DNA of 64,000 nucleotides, from the NCBI GenBank assembly GCA_951799425.1, contig OX637401.1, positions 16,393,501-16,457,500 of the forward strand, given 5' to 3'. The stretch comes from Ilex aquifolium. Taxonomy: Eukaryota > Streptophyta > Magnoliopsida > Aquifoliales > Aquifoliaceae. Shown in pieces: positions 21,798 through 34,174 of the stretch; position 1 is the first letter of the stretch; each line of letters begins with the position of its first letter. The notes below the pieces were generated by a model. The model ran no database searches. It had not been told where the DNA came from and worked only from the letters and a program-made list of their open reading frames with translations. Position numbers and translations under genes: made by a program.

Positions 21798-24700
21798 ATG
21801 GCAGAAAAACAAGTTACCGTTTTGCTATATTGGGGTAGAAGAATGGAATATGGATCATAGGGTTTGTCATATAGTTGTCCTCTCAAAGGTGAAATTGTTA
21901 TCAATAGTGGTACACAAATGACAGAGTTATTGAGTACAATTTACACTATAATGGGGTTGGACAGGGCGCATAACAAGTTGAAGTTGACTTATAGATATCT
22001 TTTTACACTTGGAACATGACCAAACATGAATACATATGTAGGTCTGAAAAATTGTGAACGATGAACTAGTGACTTTTGGGGTTAATGTGGTACTTGACAA
22101 CCCCAACATTGCTAGTGTTGCTTTGTACGTAGAGACAGATGACATCAATGTTGGCATAGACAGTAGTCAGACCGGAGGGTGCATAACAACAACTGTCATG
22201 TCTTACACTGAGTTGCTTAGGCGAGAGATGGGTACCTTGACATTTCCAACTTTCGGTGTGACGGGTGAATGTTCAACTCCCGTAGGGATGCAGATAATGG
22301 ATGAGTCTGGACAGTACTTTCACACCCAACAAAGAACTGGTACCGCAACATACGGTGCGTACTCGGCCAACAATTCACTAAGTCAAAATTTTCAAATGGG
22401 TGAGGCGGGAATTGAGTTGGGTGAACGAGATGATGTCCATCCACCAATAATGCAACAAAGCCCAATCCAGGAATATGAAGAAATGTGTGCCAATGATCGA
22501 ATAGATGTCTTTGATGATGACGACATAGAAGAAGAGTTTGAGGAAGTACTGATTGCTGAGCCGGATGACGAAGATGGGAATGACAGAGACTTTGAGGCTG
22601 CCGCAGAGACTTTGAGGCTGCCTAGGTAATGGAGATGCATAAGCCTTACTCAACCTCATTCACAACCACTGAATTTGATCAGCATACTAAAGCAGATAGC
22701 TTAGTACTGTCATCTGAACAAAATTTGTGGGATCCGGTGAAGATAGAGTTGGCAAAGGGCATGGTTTTTAAGGATAAAACTTCATTGATTAGGGTTGTTA
22801 AATGGTATTCCATCAAGCTAAATCAGGATTATGTCGCGGTCGAGACGAACACAACGATGTGGGTTATACAGTGCAGCATGTACATGCAGCCTAACTGCAT
22901 GTGGAGACTACGTGCTTGTTTTAGGAAAAAACTGAAAATATTTCAGATCACGAAATATGATAGACCTCATACCTGTTTTTACCCTAGAATGAGTCGTGAC
23001 TATCGGCAGTTAGACTCTGAGTTCATCTGTCATAATATACTGGGACTCGTGGATGATACCCCACAAACAAAAATGTCGACAATTCAGAAGAATATAAAGG
23101 AGAAGTTTAAGTATGATATTTCCTATAAGAAAGCATGGATTGCGATAAACAAGGTTATTGCTAAGATTTTCAGTGATTGGGACTCGTCATATGACATGTT
23201 GCCAAAGTTTTAGGGTGTCATCAAGAAGTATAACCCTGGCTCGATTGTGAAGTAGCGGTACAACTTTGAATCTCCTGAATATAATATTTTTTTACGAATT
23301 TTTTGGGCATTCAAGGCCAGCATTAAAGGGTTTAAATATTGTCGACCGGTTGTCAGTATTTGATGGGACATTTCTGCGTGGAAAGTACAAGGGAAAGCTG
23401 TTTGTGGCGACTGCTTTTGATTTTAATAAGCAGTTATTCCCCATTGCATTTGCTATTATGGAAGAGGAGAATACGTCAAATTGGTCTTTTTTCCTATATT
23501 ACCTTCGGCAGATAGTTCTTAGACATCGGGAAGGGATCTATTTAATTTCTGATAGGCACGCGAAGATCCTTTCTGCTGTGAACAAGGAAGATTATGGGTG
23601 GCATCCACCACATGGTTATCATCGCTTTTGTCTTCGACATGTTCGTAGTAATTTTAATACAGAGTTTAAGGATGGACATTTGTACGATATTATGTGGAGG
23701 GGTGGCAAGGCAAGACAGGTTTGCAAGTTTGATGAGTTGATGACCCAGATATGGAACATCGAAGAGAGAACGTATAAATACTTGATTGATATACCATTAG
23801 AGAAGTGGACATTAGCCCATGATGGTAGATGACGATATGGCATCATGACAACCAACATTTCAGAGATTTTTAATAGTGTTCTTCAAGATGCTAGGTATTT
23901 GCCAATAACTGCTTGTGTGCAGTCAATCTTTTATCGAGTCACTAAGTATCATTTTTGTGACGCCCCACAAATCTGGGGGTCCGTTGATTTCCCATCAACC
24001 CGCGGAATGCCCGTGAATACCGAGTAACTCGATATTACAACGTTATGCCCCATTTACCGGGGTCCATAATTTAACAAAATTGGGCAGAGTCTCCTTTGTA
24101 AGGGGAGCTCTACCCAAAACACAACCTGTGCATCATAAAATAACAAGACCCATCAGAGGTCCAATATTCAACAATGACCACACCGGGTCTATTTATGAGT
24201 AAATATAGACCACACCGGGTCCATCTATCCATACTCATATAAACATGCAAGGCTATATTAAAATTAGTCCATAAAAGTTCAATTACAATTCTTTACATAC
24301 ATTACATGCCAAATTTTACAAACAAAAAAGGATTAAAAGCCACAAGTCTGCTTTTCTTCAACCATGTGGCCCCGATTGTGAGCCGTCCGCCGGCGCATAA
24401 CCCGCACCTGAAATGTTTCCCGTATAGGGTGAGCCAACGCCAAGTAGAGTATATCCTACAAACGCTACTCCCCACCTTAAATGCATATGCAATGTGTATA
24501 TGCAACAATCAACACATTAATCCATTCAAGCATTCCTATCAAGAATATGCATCCAATGATAGAAATTCTATATCATGCCATGAAATGAGATGAGACTCAC
24601 TTATACAACTTCAACCCGAGTCATCACCGACTCTCACAACACCATGCAATGCACTTGAGAAATGAACCGTCATTTGACGAAAAATCCATCAAATGATCGT

Positions 24701-25309
24701 TTGAAATAAAAGTTGTTTCATTATAAAACCAAATCATTGATGGGTGTTACTCATTGGATGAGTACTTTTATAAACCAAAATCTTGTATCTTGTTGAGCAA
24801 CGGATTTTGGTATCTCAACCACCGGTTCCGTAAACACCAGCACTTTTCTGGAATTTCACCGCCGGGAAGTGCCTGAACCATGTGACTGGGTTTTGCACCC
24901 GAGGGAGAGTCTAGCCCTACTTGTTATACCCGACACAAGTTTCTTCCATGCAACCATGTGACTCAAAGGGGATCCTCGATCCACAGTTTTCCGATCCCAC
25001 CGACCAACCACCAAACAAGGTGTTTGATCAACCATGCATCTCACACACACACACACCCATACTCATGTCTAAGCCCATGGATGAGATGCCTTTGTGCAAA
25101 TGCAATGTAATGTGTCATTGCATATCAATGTCATGTCTCATATGTAATGAATGTCATATGTACAACTTAAACAACATATCAACATGTATCATGGACAATT
25201 ATATCATAGGCATATAATCTCCAAACTTTCATCTCATGCCAAAACATCAACTAGCATGTATCAACATTTATATTCAACACAATTGACAAGCATGTTATTA
25301 CATAATCGA

Positions 25310-27290
25310 TGCTAATAACACATGATTAGCACATACCAATGACATGTATGGTGTGCTAATGTGCTTTTGTTTCACTTTTTTGTCAATAAATGGGAGTGTT
25401 TTGGTTTTGATTGTGGCTTGATGGAATTTTGGGTGAATACATGTAAAATGATGTAAATGACATGATTTAAACCCCCATGGTGTTATATAAGGCTAATGGA
25501 GTGTATGAGGTAGCTTTAAGGATGGTTTGGAGGGGAAAGAAATCCAATTTTTGCTCACAGTCTGAAAACCTTCCAGAAGGTGTATGTCGGCCTTCCGGAA
25601 GGTTTTGCTAAAAACCCTGGATTCCTTGTTCACAGCTAATACCTTCCGGAAGGTTTTGTCCACTGGAATGAACCTTCCGGAAGATTTTAGCTACTGGAGT
25701 AAAACCTTCCGGAATGACTTGTCTACTGGAATGGACCTTCCGGAAGGTTTTGCCTTGGGTTTCTTTTTGACTGCCAAAATCTTCCGGAAGGTTTTGTTTT
25801 CTGGAATGAACCTTCCGGAAGGTTTTGGCTACTGGAATGAACCTTCCGGAAGATTTTTGCTACTAATGTCGACCTTCCGGAAGTTCTTGCATTTGATTCT
25901 TTTCATTTAACTGTTCTTTCAGCGACCTTCCGGTAGGTGTATGTCTACCTTCCGGAAGGTTTTTGCACTTTTCTCCAGACAGCCTGTAAGTCAACTTTGC
26001 GGCTTGGAGGGTCCCACATGCACTTCTCCTACATGCTTCCTGACATCCCTTACACATCCTGGAGCCTCCCTCACCCCTGCATTGATTTGGATGAGTCTTG
26101 ATAATTAATGAAGGGAGAGAAGAAGAAGGAAGCTGGGTGGGCAGACAGCTCTGCCTCACCCCCTGTCCAGCCCATGTTGCTGCACCCCTAGTGATGGAGA
26201 TCAACTCTGTAGACCTCTCTCTCTCTCCATGCACGAAATGGGAGGTCTTTCACACTCCATATACTTAGCATTCAAGAGACATTGTAGAGGGTTGGCTACC
26301 TAAGCTTAGGAGTAGATGTAGAAAGCTCCAAGGTTGAAGATGATGAATAGCAATTTCGTTTTTGCATTTTCTTCATCCATGTCATTGCTGTAAGCTACAT
26401 TCCTCTTGTAATCTTCATTTCTTACATTGTAATCTCCTTTATTTCAAGTATATTGCAAGTTAATTACATGTTCTTCATTTTCACCATTTATGCTTTCAAG
26501 TTCTTCATTTTTAGCTTAAAATGGGTATTGCATATTTTCCTTCACAGCTTTAGATTTCTTGCTTCAAGTTAAGTTTCATGCTTTAAATCTCCATTTCTCT
26601 TCCATGTCCATCTACATTATGCTTGTCTTGCATTTTTAATATGAGTAGCTAGGATTTAAGTTGGTTAATCCAAGGAAAAATTCCTCTTGGGGATTCCATT
26701 TCAACTCTTTTTCATTCCTCCCTTTAGAGTCAAATGGTTCGGTTTGACGGGGTTGAGAGTGGATGAGTTGGTGAGCCTTTGATATTCCATAGGCCTAGTC
26801 ACGGTTTATGCTTAGATACTCACCAATCTCGTCCCTAGCTTCCCCCGAATCAATCGTTCATTCATGCTTAATCTGAGGAAGGCTTTGAGTTGATTTGGTA
26901 TTCCCATTGGAATGAACCCTTTGGATTAGCCAACACTTGCTTTCTTGCATTTTCATTTTGAACAAAATTCAACAAAACTCAAACAAAAGATTTTACATTT
27001 TCTTTTCACTTTTGCAAAATCACTTTCACAAAACTCCCTTTCCTTCCCTGAGGAGACGACCTTGGAATACTCTTCCAAGTAAAACATCGACAACGAAAGA
27101 CTCCTTGCGATTGGGGAGCACTTTTGTTCACCACACACGCATTCCATTTCATAACATTTTGTTCATTCCACAATTTCATCCACCACCATTCCGTTGTTGC
27201 CTAATCTTTTGCATCATTCCGAGGGAGAGTGACACTCCCCCATTCCTATAAGCCATACACACATTGAGGGTGATGGTGATGTTTAGAGGT
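25310..27290 (+). other. nested LTR-like segment within solo LTR
   Basis: It is bounded roughly by TGTATGG (about 25346) and CCATACA (about 27250), mutually inverted 7-mers. A TTATATAAGG promoter-like box lies near 25482. A CCTGAGGAGACGACC...TTGGGGAGCA-type segment near 27047-27120 resembles leaders of plant LTR elements. No clean 5-bp duplication was found, so ends and class are open. Confidence 0.4.
25569..25960. repeat. array of CCTTCCGGAAGG palindromes
   Basis: Ten exact TTCCGGAA cores and two single-base variants occur in about 390 bases, mostly within the 12-bp palindrome CCTTCCGGAAGG followed by TTTTG, spaced about 20-60 bases apart. The frames reading LPEGF-like repeats are a by-product. 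TTCnnGAA is the minimal heat-shock-factor dimer site. Whether it acts as one here is untested. Confidence 0.85.
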
Positions 27291-29344
27291 TAGGAAATAA
27301 CACCGCATTTTCAACCAATCAACACACTTAAATCACAAGGCGCATGATAACACATAACAGCCCACAAAAATCAGCCCAAAACAGTTCGTAAAGTGCCCTA
27401 AAAATAGTCCACAAAGTGGCCTAAAAACAGTCCGTAAAGTGGCCTAAAAACAGTCCGTAAGGTGGCCTATATGCAATCCGCAAAATGGCTTAAAAATCGT
27501 CCACCTTTGGGCACAAAAAATAGTCCACTTTTTCGCCCAAAATCAATCCATTCTTCCATCCAAAAACAGTCACAATTTCAGCCCAAAAACAAGCCTAAAA
27601 CAGCCCCTTAAACAAGCATAAAACAGCCCCTTAAATAAGCATAAAACAGCCCCATGATTTCAACCCAAAAGAGGCCATATAACAGCCCCTAAAACAATCT
27701 ATAAACAGCCATATATCAGTGCAAAATACAGCCATGTTTCAGTCAACAAAGCAGCCCTTTAAGGTAGGAGTAAAACTCAAGTAGGTAGAACCCTACCTCT
27801 TGTATTGTAGAATGAAAGCTAGAGCTTCAAGAACACCTCCAAAACTTCCAAAACTCTTGATTTTTCCCAAAGTCTCCTCTTGGATCTTCGGTGAAATCAC
27901 TCGTTCTTGGTACGTAGACGTAGCCCTCGTCGCGGTGATCGACTTTAATTCTTGGTTCGAGTTGATCCGAGCGACGGAACGTCTTGGATCTTGGATTGAA
28001 GCTTGAAGTTCAAAACTTTTTCTCTTCTCTCTCTTTCCTCTCTATGGCCGGCCAAAGAAGACTTGAATAAGGGTGAAAATATCTGATTTTTCAGATATTT
28101 GCCCCTATTTATACCCCCTTAATGTGCGGTCCAAATTGTACCGCATATTTCCAACTTCCGGATCCGTTTTTTCGTCCCGAAACGATTCATTATATCTCGG
28201 GTTAAGTTCAAATCAATTTTATTTGAACTTTAACTTAACTTTAAGAATATTTTATAAAATCTATATTTGGGGACCTTTGTGAGGTCATTCGTCACGCAGT
28301 CGTCTCGAACGACGTGCAAAAATTTAACTCTCTCAGAATTCGAAGAAATTTGACAGGGTGACTAGATTTCGCGATACGAATTCAACGGCAAACTCCGTTT
28401 CCTCATCCGAGCTCTAGAACATGAATATTTTAAATACGCATTAGGGTGGCAAATTACCATTTTGCCCTTTTTCAGAAAAAGTTCAAATTTGCCCGGATTT
28501 TACAATTTTGAACATCGAGACAAAGTGATAAAATGGAAAGAAATTGGGATGGAGTTTCCTAAGACTGTTGTGGAAGGATTACAACATGCACAACAAATGA
28601 GTCATGTGCATGACATGACGCCATTTCATAGGGAGCGTGGTCTTGCTGAAATGTCAACTAGCGGTGGTCATAAGCAAGTTGTGTGTCTTGAAGATTGTTT
28701 GTGCACGTGCGAAAAATAGGCAATTTACAGAATTCCTTACTCTCATGTATTGGCTGTATGCTCTTATTATCAGTTGCATTTTCAGTCCAACATAGATCCC
28801 ATATACAGTATCGACACTTTGGAGAAAATTTGGGCACCTGAAATGTTTCTTCTGGAGGATGAGCATTACTGGGATTATCCTCCACGTCCCAAATTAGTCC
28901 CTAATCGTAACCAACGTCGAGACTTTGTTGGTCGGCCACAGATGATGCGCATACGGAATGAGATTGATTTCCCGCTAGAGGGTCGTAATCAGATACATTG
29001 TGGGCTATGTGACGAGCTGGGTCACAATCGTCAAAAGTATACATCCATAAATACGCGGGCTCTAGCATCCCTTCATTAGATAGTCTCACGTTATTTTGTG
29101 AGCTTCATAACTTTTCATATGTTATAAAAAATTGTGTATTGGACATTACGATGTACTTATATTGTAATATTTTGTTGGTACACTGCCTTGTATTTACATG
29201 TTTGTTGAAATGATATCATTATGATGTTTGCTGTTGGATGTTGGAAATGTTACATTTATCAATTATTGATGGTGGATGCTTTCATCTTATGTTCAATTGT
29301 ATTTTGTTTTTGCAGATTAATTTAGATATTTGTCATTGACACCG

Positions 29345-32288
29345 ATGGACAGAGGTTAGTACATCCTGGTCCACATGACCACGATGTGCTTTCGTTACAG
29401 TCTAAGCACCGATCGGAGTATATATGGCAGAGCATAGATCTGCCTCCTCTGCACTGCAAGCGCACTGACCGTACTGCACGCCAGTTACATGTCATGGATG
29501 AGCGCGTGCTTCGTCATTTGGTTATAGCCAGATTTTACGAGGCGCACAAGATTGCGTCCAAGCAGTTGGACCATGCTCTCATCACAACGCTAGTCAAGAG
29601 ATGGCGTGTCGAGACGCACATATTTCATCTACCCGTGGCTGAGGTTACTATCACCCTGTAGGATGTCGTTGTGCACATAGGTCTACCAATCGATGGTATG
29701 GCAGTGTCAAGGAGAGATAGTTATCCTGCTGACACGACTTGGCCAGCACTATGTCAGCAATTGCTAGGGTTTACACCTGTCGAGGGGGCTATTGACTGGT
29801 CTTTCCTCAGGCTTTCTGCATTGGGGGGCATTTGGATGGAGGTGTCCCCGTAAATGCTGATGATGCGGTCATTGCGTCTTATGCCAGAGCCTACATTATG
29901 CTACTGATCAGTTCATATCTTTTCATAGACAAGTCTTCAAGCAAGATCAAGTTGATATACCTTCTTTTGTTTGCCGATCTTACCACTTTCAGTCAGTATA
30001 GCTGGGGTAGCGCGGCATTAGCATAGCTATACCGCGAGATGTGCATCGCCACTAGACGCGATGCTAATGACATCAGCGGGTTGCTTGTTTTATTACAGGT
30101 ACATGGAGACTTATGTTTAGTGTTCATACAATTTTTTTTTTTTTTTAAGTTTTAATGTAATGTCAAATATACATTATACATTACAATTGGTTTGTGTTTT
30201 TTATATAGTTGTGGGCATGTGAGCGTTTATCACATATACGTCCACAGCGATTACTCCCATGTGGCCCATTACCTCATGTCGTGGCGGATGGAGTAGATAT
30301 ACATCTAGAGGCTGGCCCAGCAGATGGTGTAGCACCTACACCTGCACCCCATGTTGCCGCACATGATGACCTGCCAGCAGGGCCTCGTGGGTGTAGGTAA
30401 GATAATATTAATGTCTTACATTTCATTATTCATTAGTAGTATACAGTACATCCAACTTATGTTATTTGTAACTTTGTTTTTTTTTTTTTTTGTGTTATGC
30501 AGTTGGGATGTTGCATTTTCTGAGCAACACATGTCTACCCATGTTCTGAGACATTACAGAGATCAGCTTGATCAGATGCGCAATGAACAGGTATACAAAC
30601 GTTCCCTGGTCGTATTATTGTTTGTTAACTCCAGGATTTACTTGTGGATGTTGTTGTTGGTTTTCTGTTTGATACACAACAAATGATTGGTGGTTATTGT
30701 TGGTGGGTTGTTGGATGTGTTGTATGCTAGGCAGTTGTTTGTTTGATTGTTGGATGGTAGTGGCATTTATTTGGGTTGTTATTAGTGTATGTATGCAATA
30801 TAAAATGCAACATGTGTTTTTGAAAAAAAAATTGGGGTCATACATATAGGGGAAACTCTGCCGAAATTTTTAATTTTTCTTTGCAGCTAACGAAAATCGT
30901 CATTGTTATACTGCAGATGATATGACAGTCTTACACTGCTGATGTGCTAGCCAGCCTACCTGATTATTGCTTAAGTGGTCGGGAATTATGGACTACCCTA
31001 GCCCCGCTCATATGTTTTGATGTGGTGGAGTGGCATTTTTCAGACAGTGTTATGCGACAGTTTGAATGCAAGCGCCTTGTGATTCTAGCGCCTTGTGATT
31101 CTAGTCAGGAGATGCATGCCACAAATAGGCGTGACAGACATGGTTATGACTGTACAATCGCACATCAACGGTACATCAGCATGTGGGATCAACGGCGGGA
31201 TTCTATTGTTCAGGGCGAGCCTACGCTCAACATGATGGATGTCACTGATCCATACATAGAGTGGTATCGGGGAATTACTCGTCTACTTATCAGACCACCG
31301 ATGTCGCGCCCTAACGTCGGTTTTCAGCCCGTCGGCAGTATCATCGAGTTGTTGGTATATGTTGTTATCTCGGTAGATAATTTAAATGTGGTACATAAAT
31401 TATGTAACCTTGTTTTAAATCATTATTTTATGTTATTGCAGGAACAGACACTGACACAGGTATATCACACAACACATGATACTGTTAGTGGCAAGCCTGA
31501 TTTACAGAAATATTTGGCAGTCATCAGCCAGATGGGGGATCTAAGCTACAGGTGTTTGTCAGCTCTTTCTGAGCACCGAAGACTTGTGTATCCACCAGCA
31601 GACATTCAATAACTAGTTGTTGCAGCACCAGTGCATGGATAACAGCGTGGTGTACGCATTCTATGACATCCAGCTGCACGCGCACATGGGTAGACATCAC
31701 TACCGGTTGTGGATATTGCTGCGACATCATCAGAGGCATGCCCATCTGCTGCATATATTCCCGAGACTACTGCACATTGTCCATCTTCACCATATGTCCC
31801 CAATGTGGATTACTACATTCCTACACCAGTCGTTCACCATGCCACTACATCACCGCTTGATCATCCTATAGTTACATCATATGGGCCACCACTTACCGCA
31901 TCACGTGTTAATGCATTGACGACTCCATTCACACCTTCACCAGATCCAGTTGGTACAGTAGATATGTCACCTGCACTAGACCAGGCAGATACATCACTTC
32001 TAGAGCCAGGGGCATGTATTCCACATGTTATTCCACCGATGCCCACACGACCTACTTCTCCTATTCCATACGAGGACTGTTCCGATGATGTTGAGGTTCT
32101 AGCTGAGGGAGTTACACAAGAGTCATCACTGTCACACAGAGGTCGAGGCAGAGGTGGGCATGGATTCGACCATCCTAACCACCATACACATGATCCAGTA
32201 GATAGAGGAGTCACTCAAGATATACCGGCTTCGCCTGATGGATAGCGGCCTAAGCGACAAAGGAGACCACCACCTTGTGGGACGTAGT
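29345..32288 (+). pseudogene. plant mobile domain (PMD) gene, MULE cargo
   Basis: The family (MAIN/MAIL1-like plant mobile domain proteins) has nuclear roles in host versions and is often carried by transposons. Exons inferred from splice signals are 29345-30098, 30209-30396, 30503-30590, 30917-31354 and 31442-about 32288. Landmarks are HRSEYIW, then HALITTLVKRWRVETHIFHLP, QYSWGSAALA, LWACERLSH, STHVLRHYRDQLD, ADVLASLPDYCL, APLICFDVVEWH, RHGYDC and DPYIEWYRGITR. A proline-, serine- and threonine-rich tail follows, with a basic PKRQRRP and a final PPPCGT. Breaks: frameshift after the start, TAG at about 29659, frameshift near 29820, TAG at 30024, TGA at 30923, a 16-bp tandem duplication near 31075 and stops near 31610 and 32243. 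AATAAA follows near 32312. Exon borders are by eye. Confidence 0.88.
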
Positions 32289-32669
32289 CCATTTTTTTTT
32301 TGTATTTGTTGAATAAAATTTGTGTCTATTATTGTTGTATATAAAAACTCTTTGGGTTCATAGTTTCATATAATGTTATTTCATTACTGTCTTTCAGATT
32401 AGTTATCTAATATTGTAACCAACGTTTCTTGAATAACATAACATAAATTATTGAAATTTACATGGATAATACTAACTGGACTAGTACACCATATTTCATA
32501 GAAACAAAATATAGAATCATAATACATAAACATACTGCAAACAAAAGTACGACGCCCGAAGTTTAATTGTTACAACACAGGAGTTGCATAACACTTCTTC
32601 ATGGGTCTTCATCTTCGTCAGACAGATAATGATCAGAAATACATCCATCTTCACCACTCAATTGTAAGC

Positions 32670-32983
32670 TTAAAATTGCTTCTTCATCCTCCCTTCTGCA
32701 GCACGGTCGCTTGCAAAACGGCCCAAGTTGTACCGATTGCAACGGATTGCCATTCGATTGTTCTCAACTCGAATGCGAAACAATACTCGCTCTAATTCTT
32801 GAGGAGTGTTTATAGGCATAGCAATGAAAACTTGTCGAGACCTTCTTATGTTGTAAGAACGTAAATCTAAGCTTAGATTTTCTCTTTCCGTCAAGCGATA
32901 TTGTCATTCCGCCATCATTGTGTTTCTAGCTGTTAGTGAATAGCGTAAGCGAGCATTCGTTGGGTAAAAGAACTCATCCTGTA
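32670..32983 (-). pseudogene. family-X ORF, copy 1
   Basis: Unknown function. A minus-strand frame, convergent with the PMD gene, starts after an acceptor-like TTTACAG (about 32984) with DEFFYPTNARLRYSLTARN. It has an in-frame TGA after MMAE, continues QYRLTEREN, and ends with a charged, probably helical core ELERVLFRIRVENNRMAIR followed by RYNLGRFASD. The core aligns with copies 2 and 3 (pattern E..V..R/K I/L...EN..M......R...L..A), and the E-stop-QY junction is shared with copy 2. No cysteine or metal motif is seen. Presumably it was an accessory gene of the MULE. Confidence 0.5.
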
Positions 32984-33119
32984 AAGTCCAATGATAACCT
33001 AGATTTTCAAACAGGTTCTCGAACTAAAATTCATGGTTAAAGATGAATTATGTACATTGAACGTTGCACGAGAGTAAAACTTACAGGCAAAATTTTTATG
33101 TGAGTATGTCAGGCTACAA

Positions 33120-33610
33120 CCTAAATGAATGACATTACAACATTGTGTAGTCACACTCACTGACTACACAATAATATTTAGTCACACTTACTGACATTGA
33201 ACCAGTGTGCAGTCACACAAACTGACATAGCACTAGTGTTTAGTCACACAAACTGACATTGAACCAGTGTTTAGTCACACTAACCCAGTGTGTAGTCATA
33301 ACGACTGACAATGATGTAATTGTCAGTCATTGTAACTGTTTTTTATTCAGCAGCACTCATTAATAAAGACCCTGCATTGCACTTTAATGCACTGGTGTTT
33401 AGTCACAATCAACATCTTGCGACTACACAATAGTTAACAGCCAAAAACCCTTATATTGTTAAATGTATCACGAACGTGAATCACTATGACTCAGGATGAA
33501 TCAGGGTCTATTAAAATCAATGTAGTACATGTCTCAGTGTGCAGTCATAGTCACTGCATACCAGTGTCTGGTTACGCTGACAGGTAATAGTGTGCAGTCA
33601 CACTTACTGC
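33120..33610. repeat. degenerate AGTGTGYAGTCACA repeat field
   Basis: At least ten variants of AGTGTGYAGTCACA / AGTCACACTNACTGACA occur over about 490 bases, and looser copies (GTGTTGTCAT, ATTGTCATGTCC) occur at 34255-34480. The spacing is irregular and both AGTCAC and TGACT orientations occur, so it is not CRISPR-like. It lies between family-X copies 1 and 2. Confidence 0.7.
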
Positions 33611-33692
33611 AATTTTTTTTTTATTGTTTGACCATCAACTCAAACATAAATGTACTTATTTAAGATAATGAAAACCACTATAAAAACGTAAT

Positions 33693-34174
33693 ATGGGTAG
33701 GTTCATATCACATGTAGTGCACATTATGTCTACTTCAAGAGCACGACCAAGTGATAACAGCCGTAGTCATGAACCAGTATGGTTATTGCAAGAGCGAGAT
33801 GATAATTACAAGAGTGAGAGATTTTCTGATCCAAATGAGTATTACACCGAACTCCGTCGAGAGTGGGTTTTTCATGCTAATGAATAACAATATGCACAGA
33901 TATGTCTGAACTTGATATACCAGTGTCACATAGACTTTCACTTACCATGCCGCGAAGGAATAGAATGAACTATGAAGCAGTAGTTAAATGTATACGAAAG
34001 GAGAATAATATGATGATGTTGCGTAAGTGCCGATATTATATGCTCCAAATAGCATCTAACATGGTTGCAACTGTATTTGACAGGGAGTTGACATCAACTG
34101 AGCGATCTAATGTATTGTCAAACAAACAATACCTATTAGATGAGTATATGTCTGATGAAAATTTACAAATATAA
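33693..34174 (+). pseudogene. family-X ORF, copy 2
   Basis: Unknown function. It starts at the ATG at 33693 or, more likely, 33726 (MSTSRARPSDNSRSHEPVW). It has a polar serine-rich start, then FSDPNEYYTELRREW and a stop after HANE. A +1-type shift gives a second block (33902-34174) with MPRRNRMNYEAVVKCIRKEN, MMMLRKCRYYMLQIASN and an acidic tail ending MSDENLQI. The intact ancestor would be about 150-160 residues, polar, with one helical core. It aligns with copy 1 (opposite strand) and copy 3. Confidence 0.5.

Larger units (their letters stand above)
23956..28504 (-). mobile_element. solo LTR (4.5 kb) inside transposase gene
   Basis: It begins TGTGACGCCCC and ends GGATTTTACA on the plus strand, flanked by ATTTT at 23951-23955 and 28505-28509. 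The transposase frame can be rejoined across it. Read on the minus strand it has TATAAATA near 28106-28113 and a GC-richer leader downstream of it, so the LTR is in minus orientation, like 43986-46297. It carries no gag or pol. The lineage is probably gypsy (the long-LTR chromovirus type has similar ends), but this is inference. The section 25310-27290 looks like a further nested insertion. Confidence 0.83.
21798..29079 (+). pseudogene. mudrA-type MULE transposase, disrupted
   Basis: The protein would cut and join MULE ends. In order: an N-terminal ubiquitin-like region (from MAEKQVTVLLYW), an acidic linker and a MuDR DNA-binding region (FKDKTSLIRVVKWYSIK...CMWRLRACFRKK). Next comes the DDE core, with Asp at 23362 (DGTFLRGKYKG), Asp at 23551 (LISDRH), the CLRH motif and Glu at 23863 (TTNISEIFN). 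A SWIM-type zinc finger (CTCEK...YSHVLAVC) and a CX2CX4HX4C knuckle (CGLCDELGHNRQ) follow. Both zinc motifs have lost a Cys (to Tyr or another residue). Stops lie at 21858, 22623, 23211, 23253, 23830 and 28717. There are frameshifts near 22040 and 23360, and a 20-bp tandem duplication near 22590. A solo LTR (23956-28504) splits the core from the zinc fingers. The coding blocks are 21798-23955 and 28510-29079. Confidence 0.93.

Noticed and set aside
22217-22659. Minus-strand ORFs over the transposase
   Set aside because: Shadows of the plus-strand acidic linker of the transposase gene.
25584-25910. Repeat protein with LPEGF-like units
   Set aside because: The frame follows the CCTTCCGGAAGG palindrome array inside an LTR. 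Spacers do not keep a phase of three.
33120-33610. CRISPR-like repeats
   Set aside because: The repeats are degenerate, irregularly spaced and in both orientations, in a plant nuclear transposon with no cas genes.
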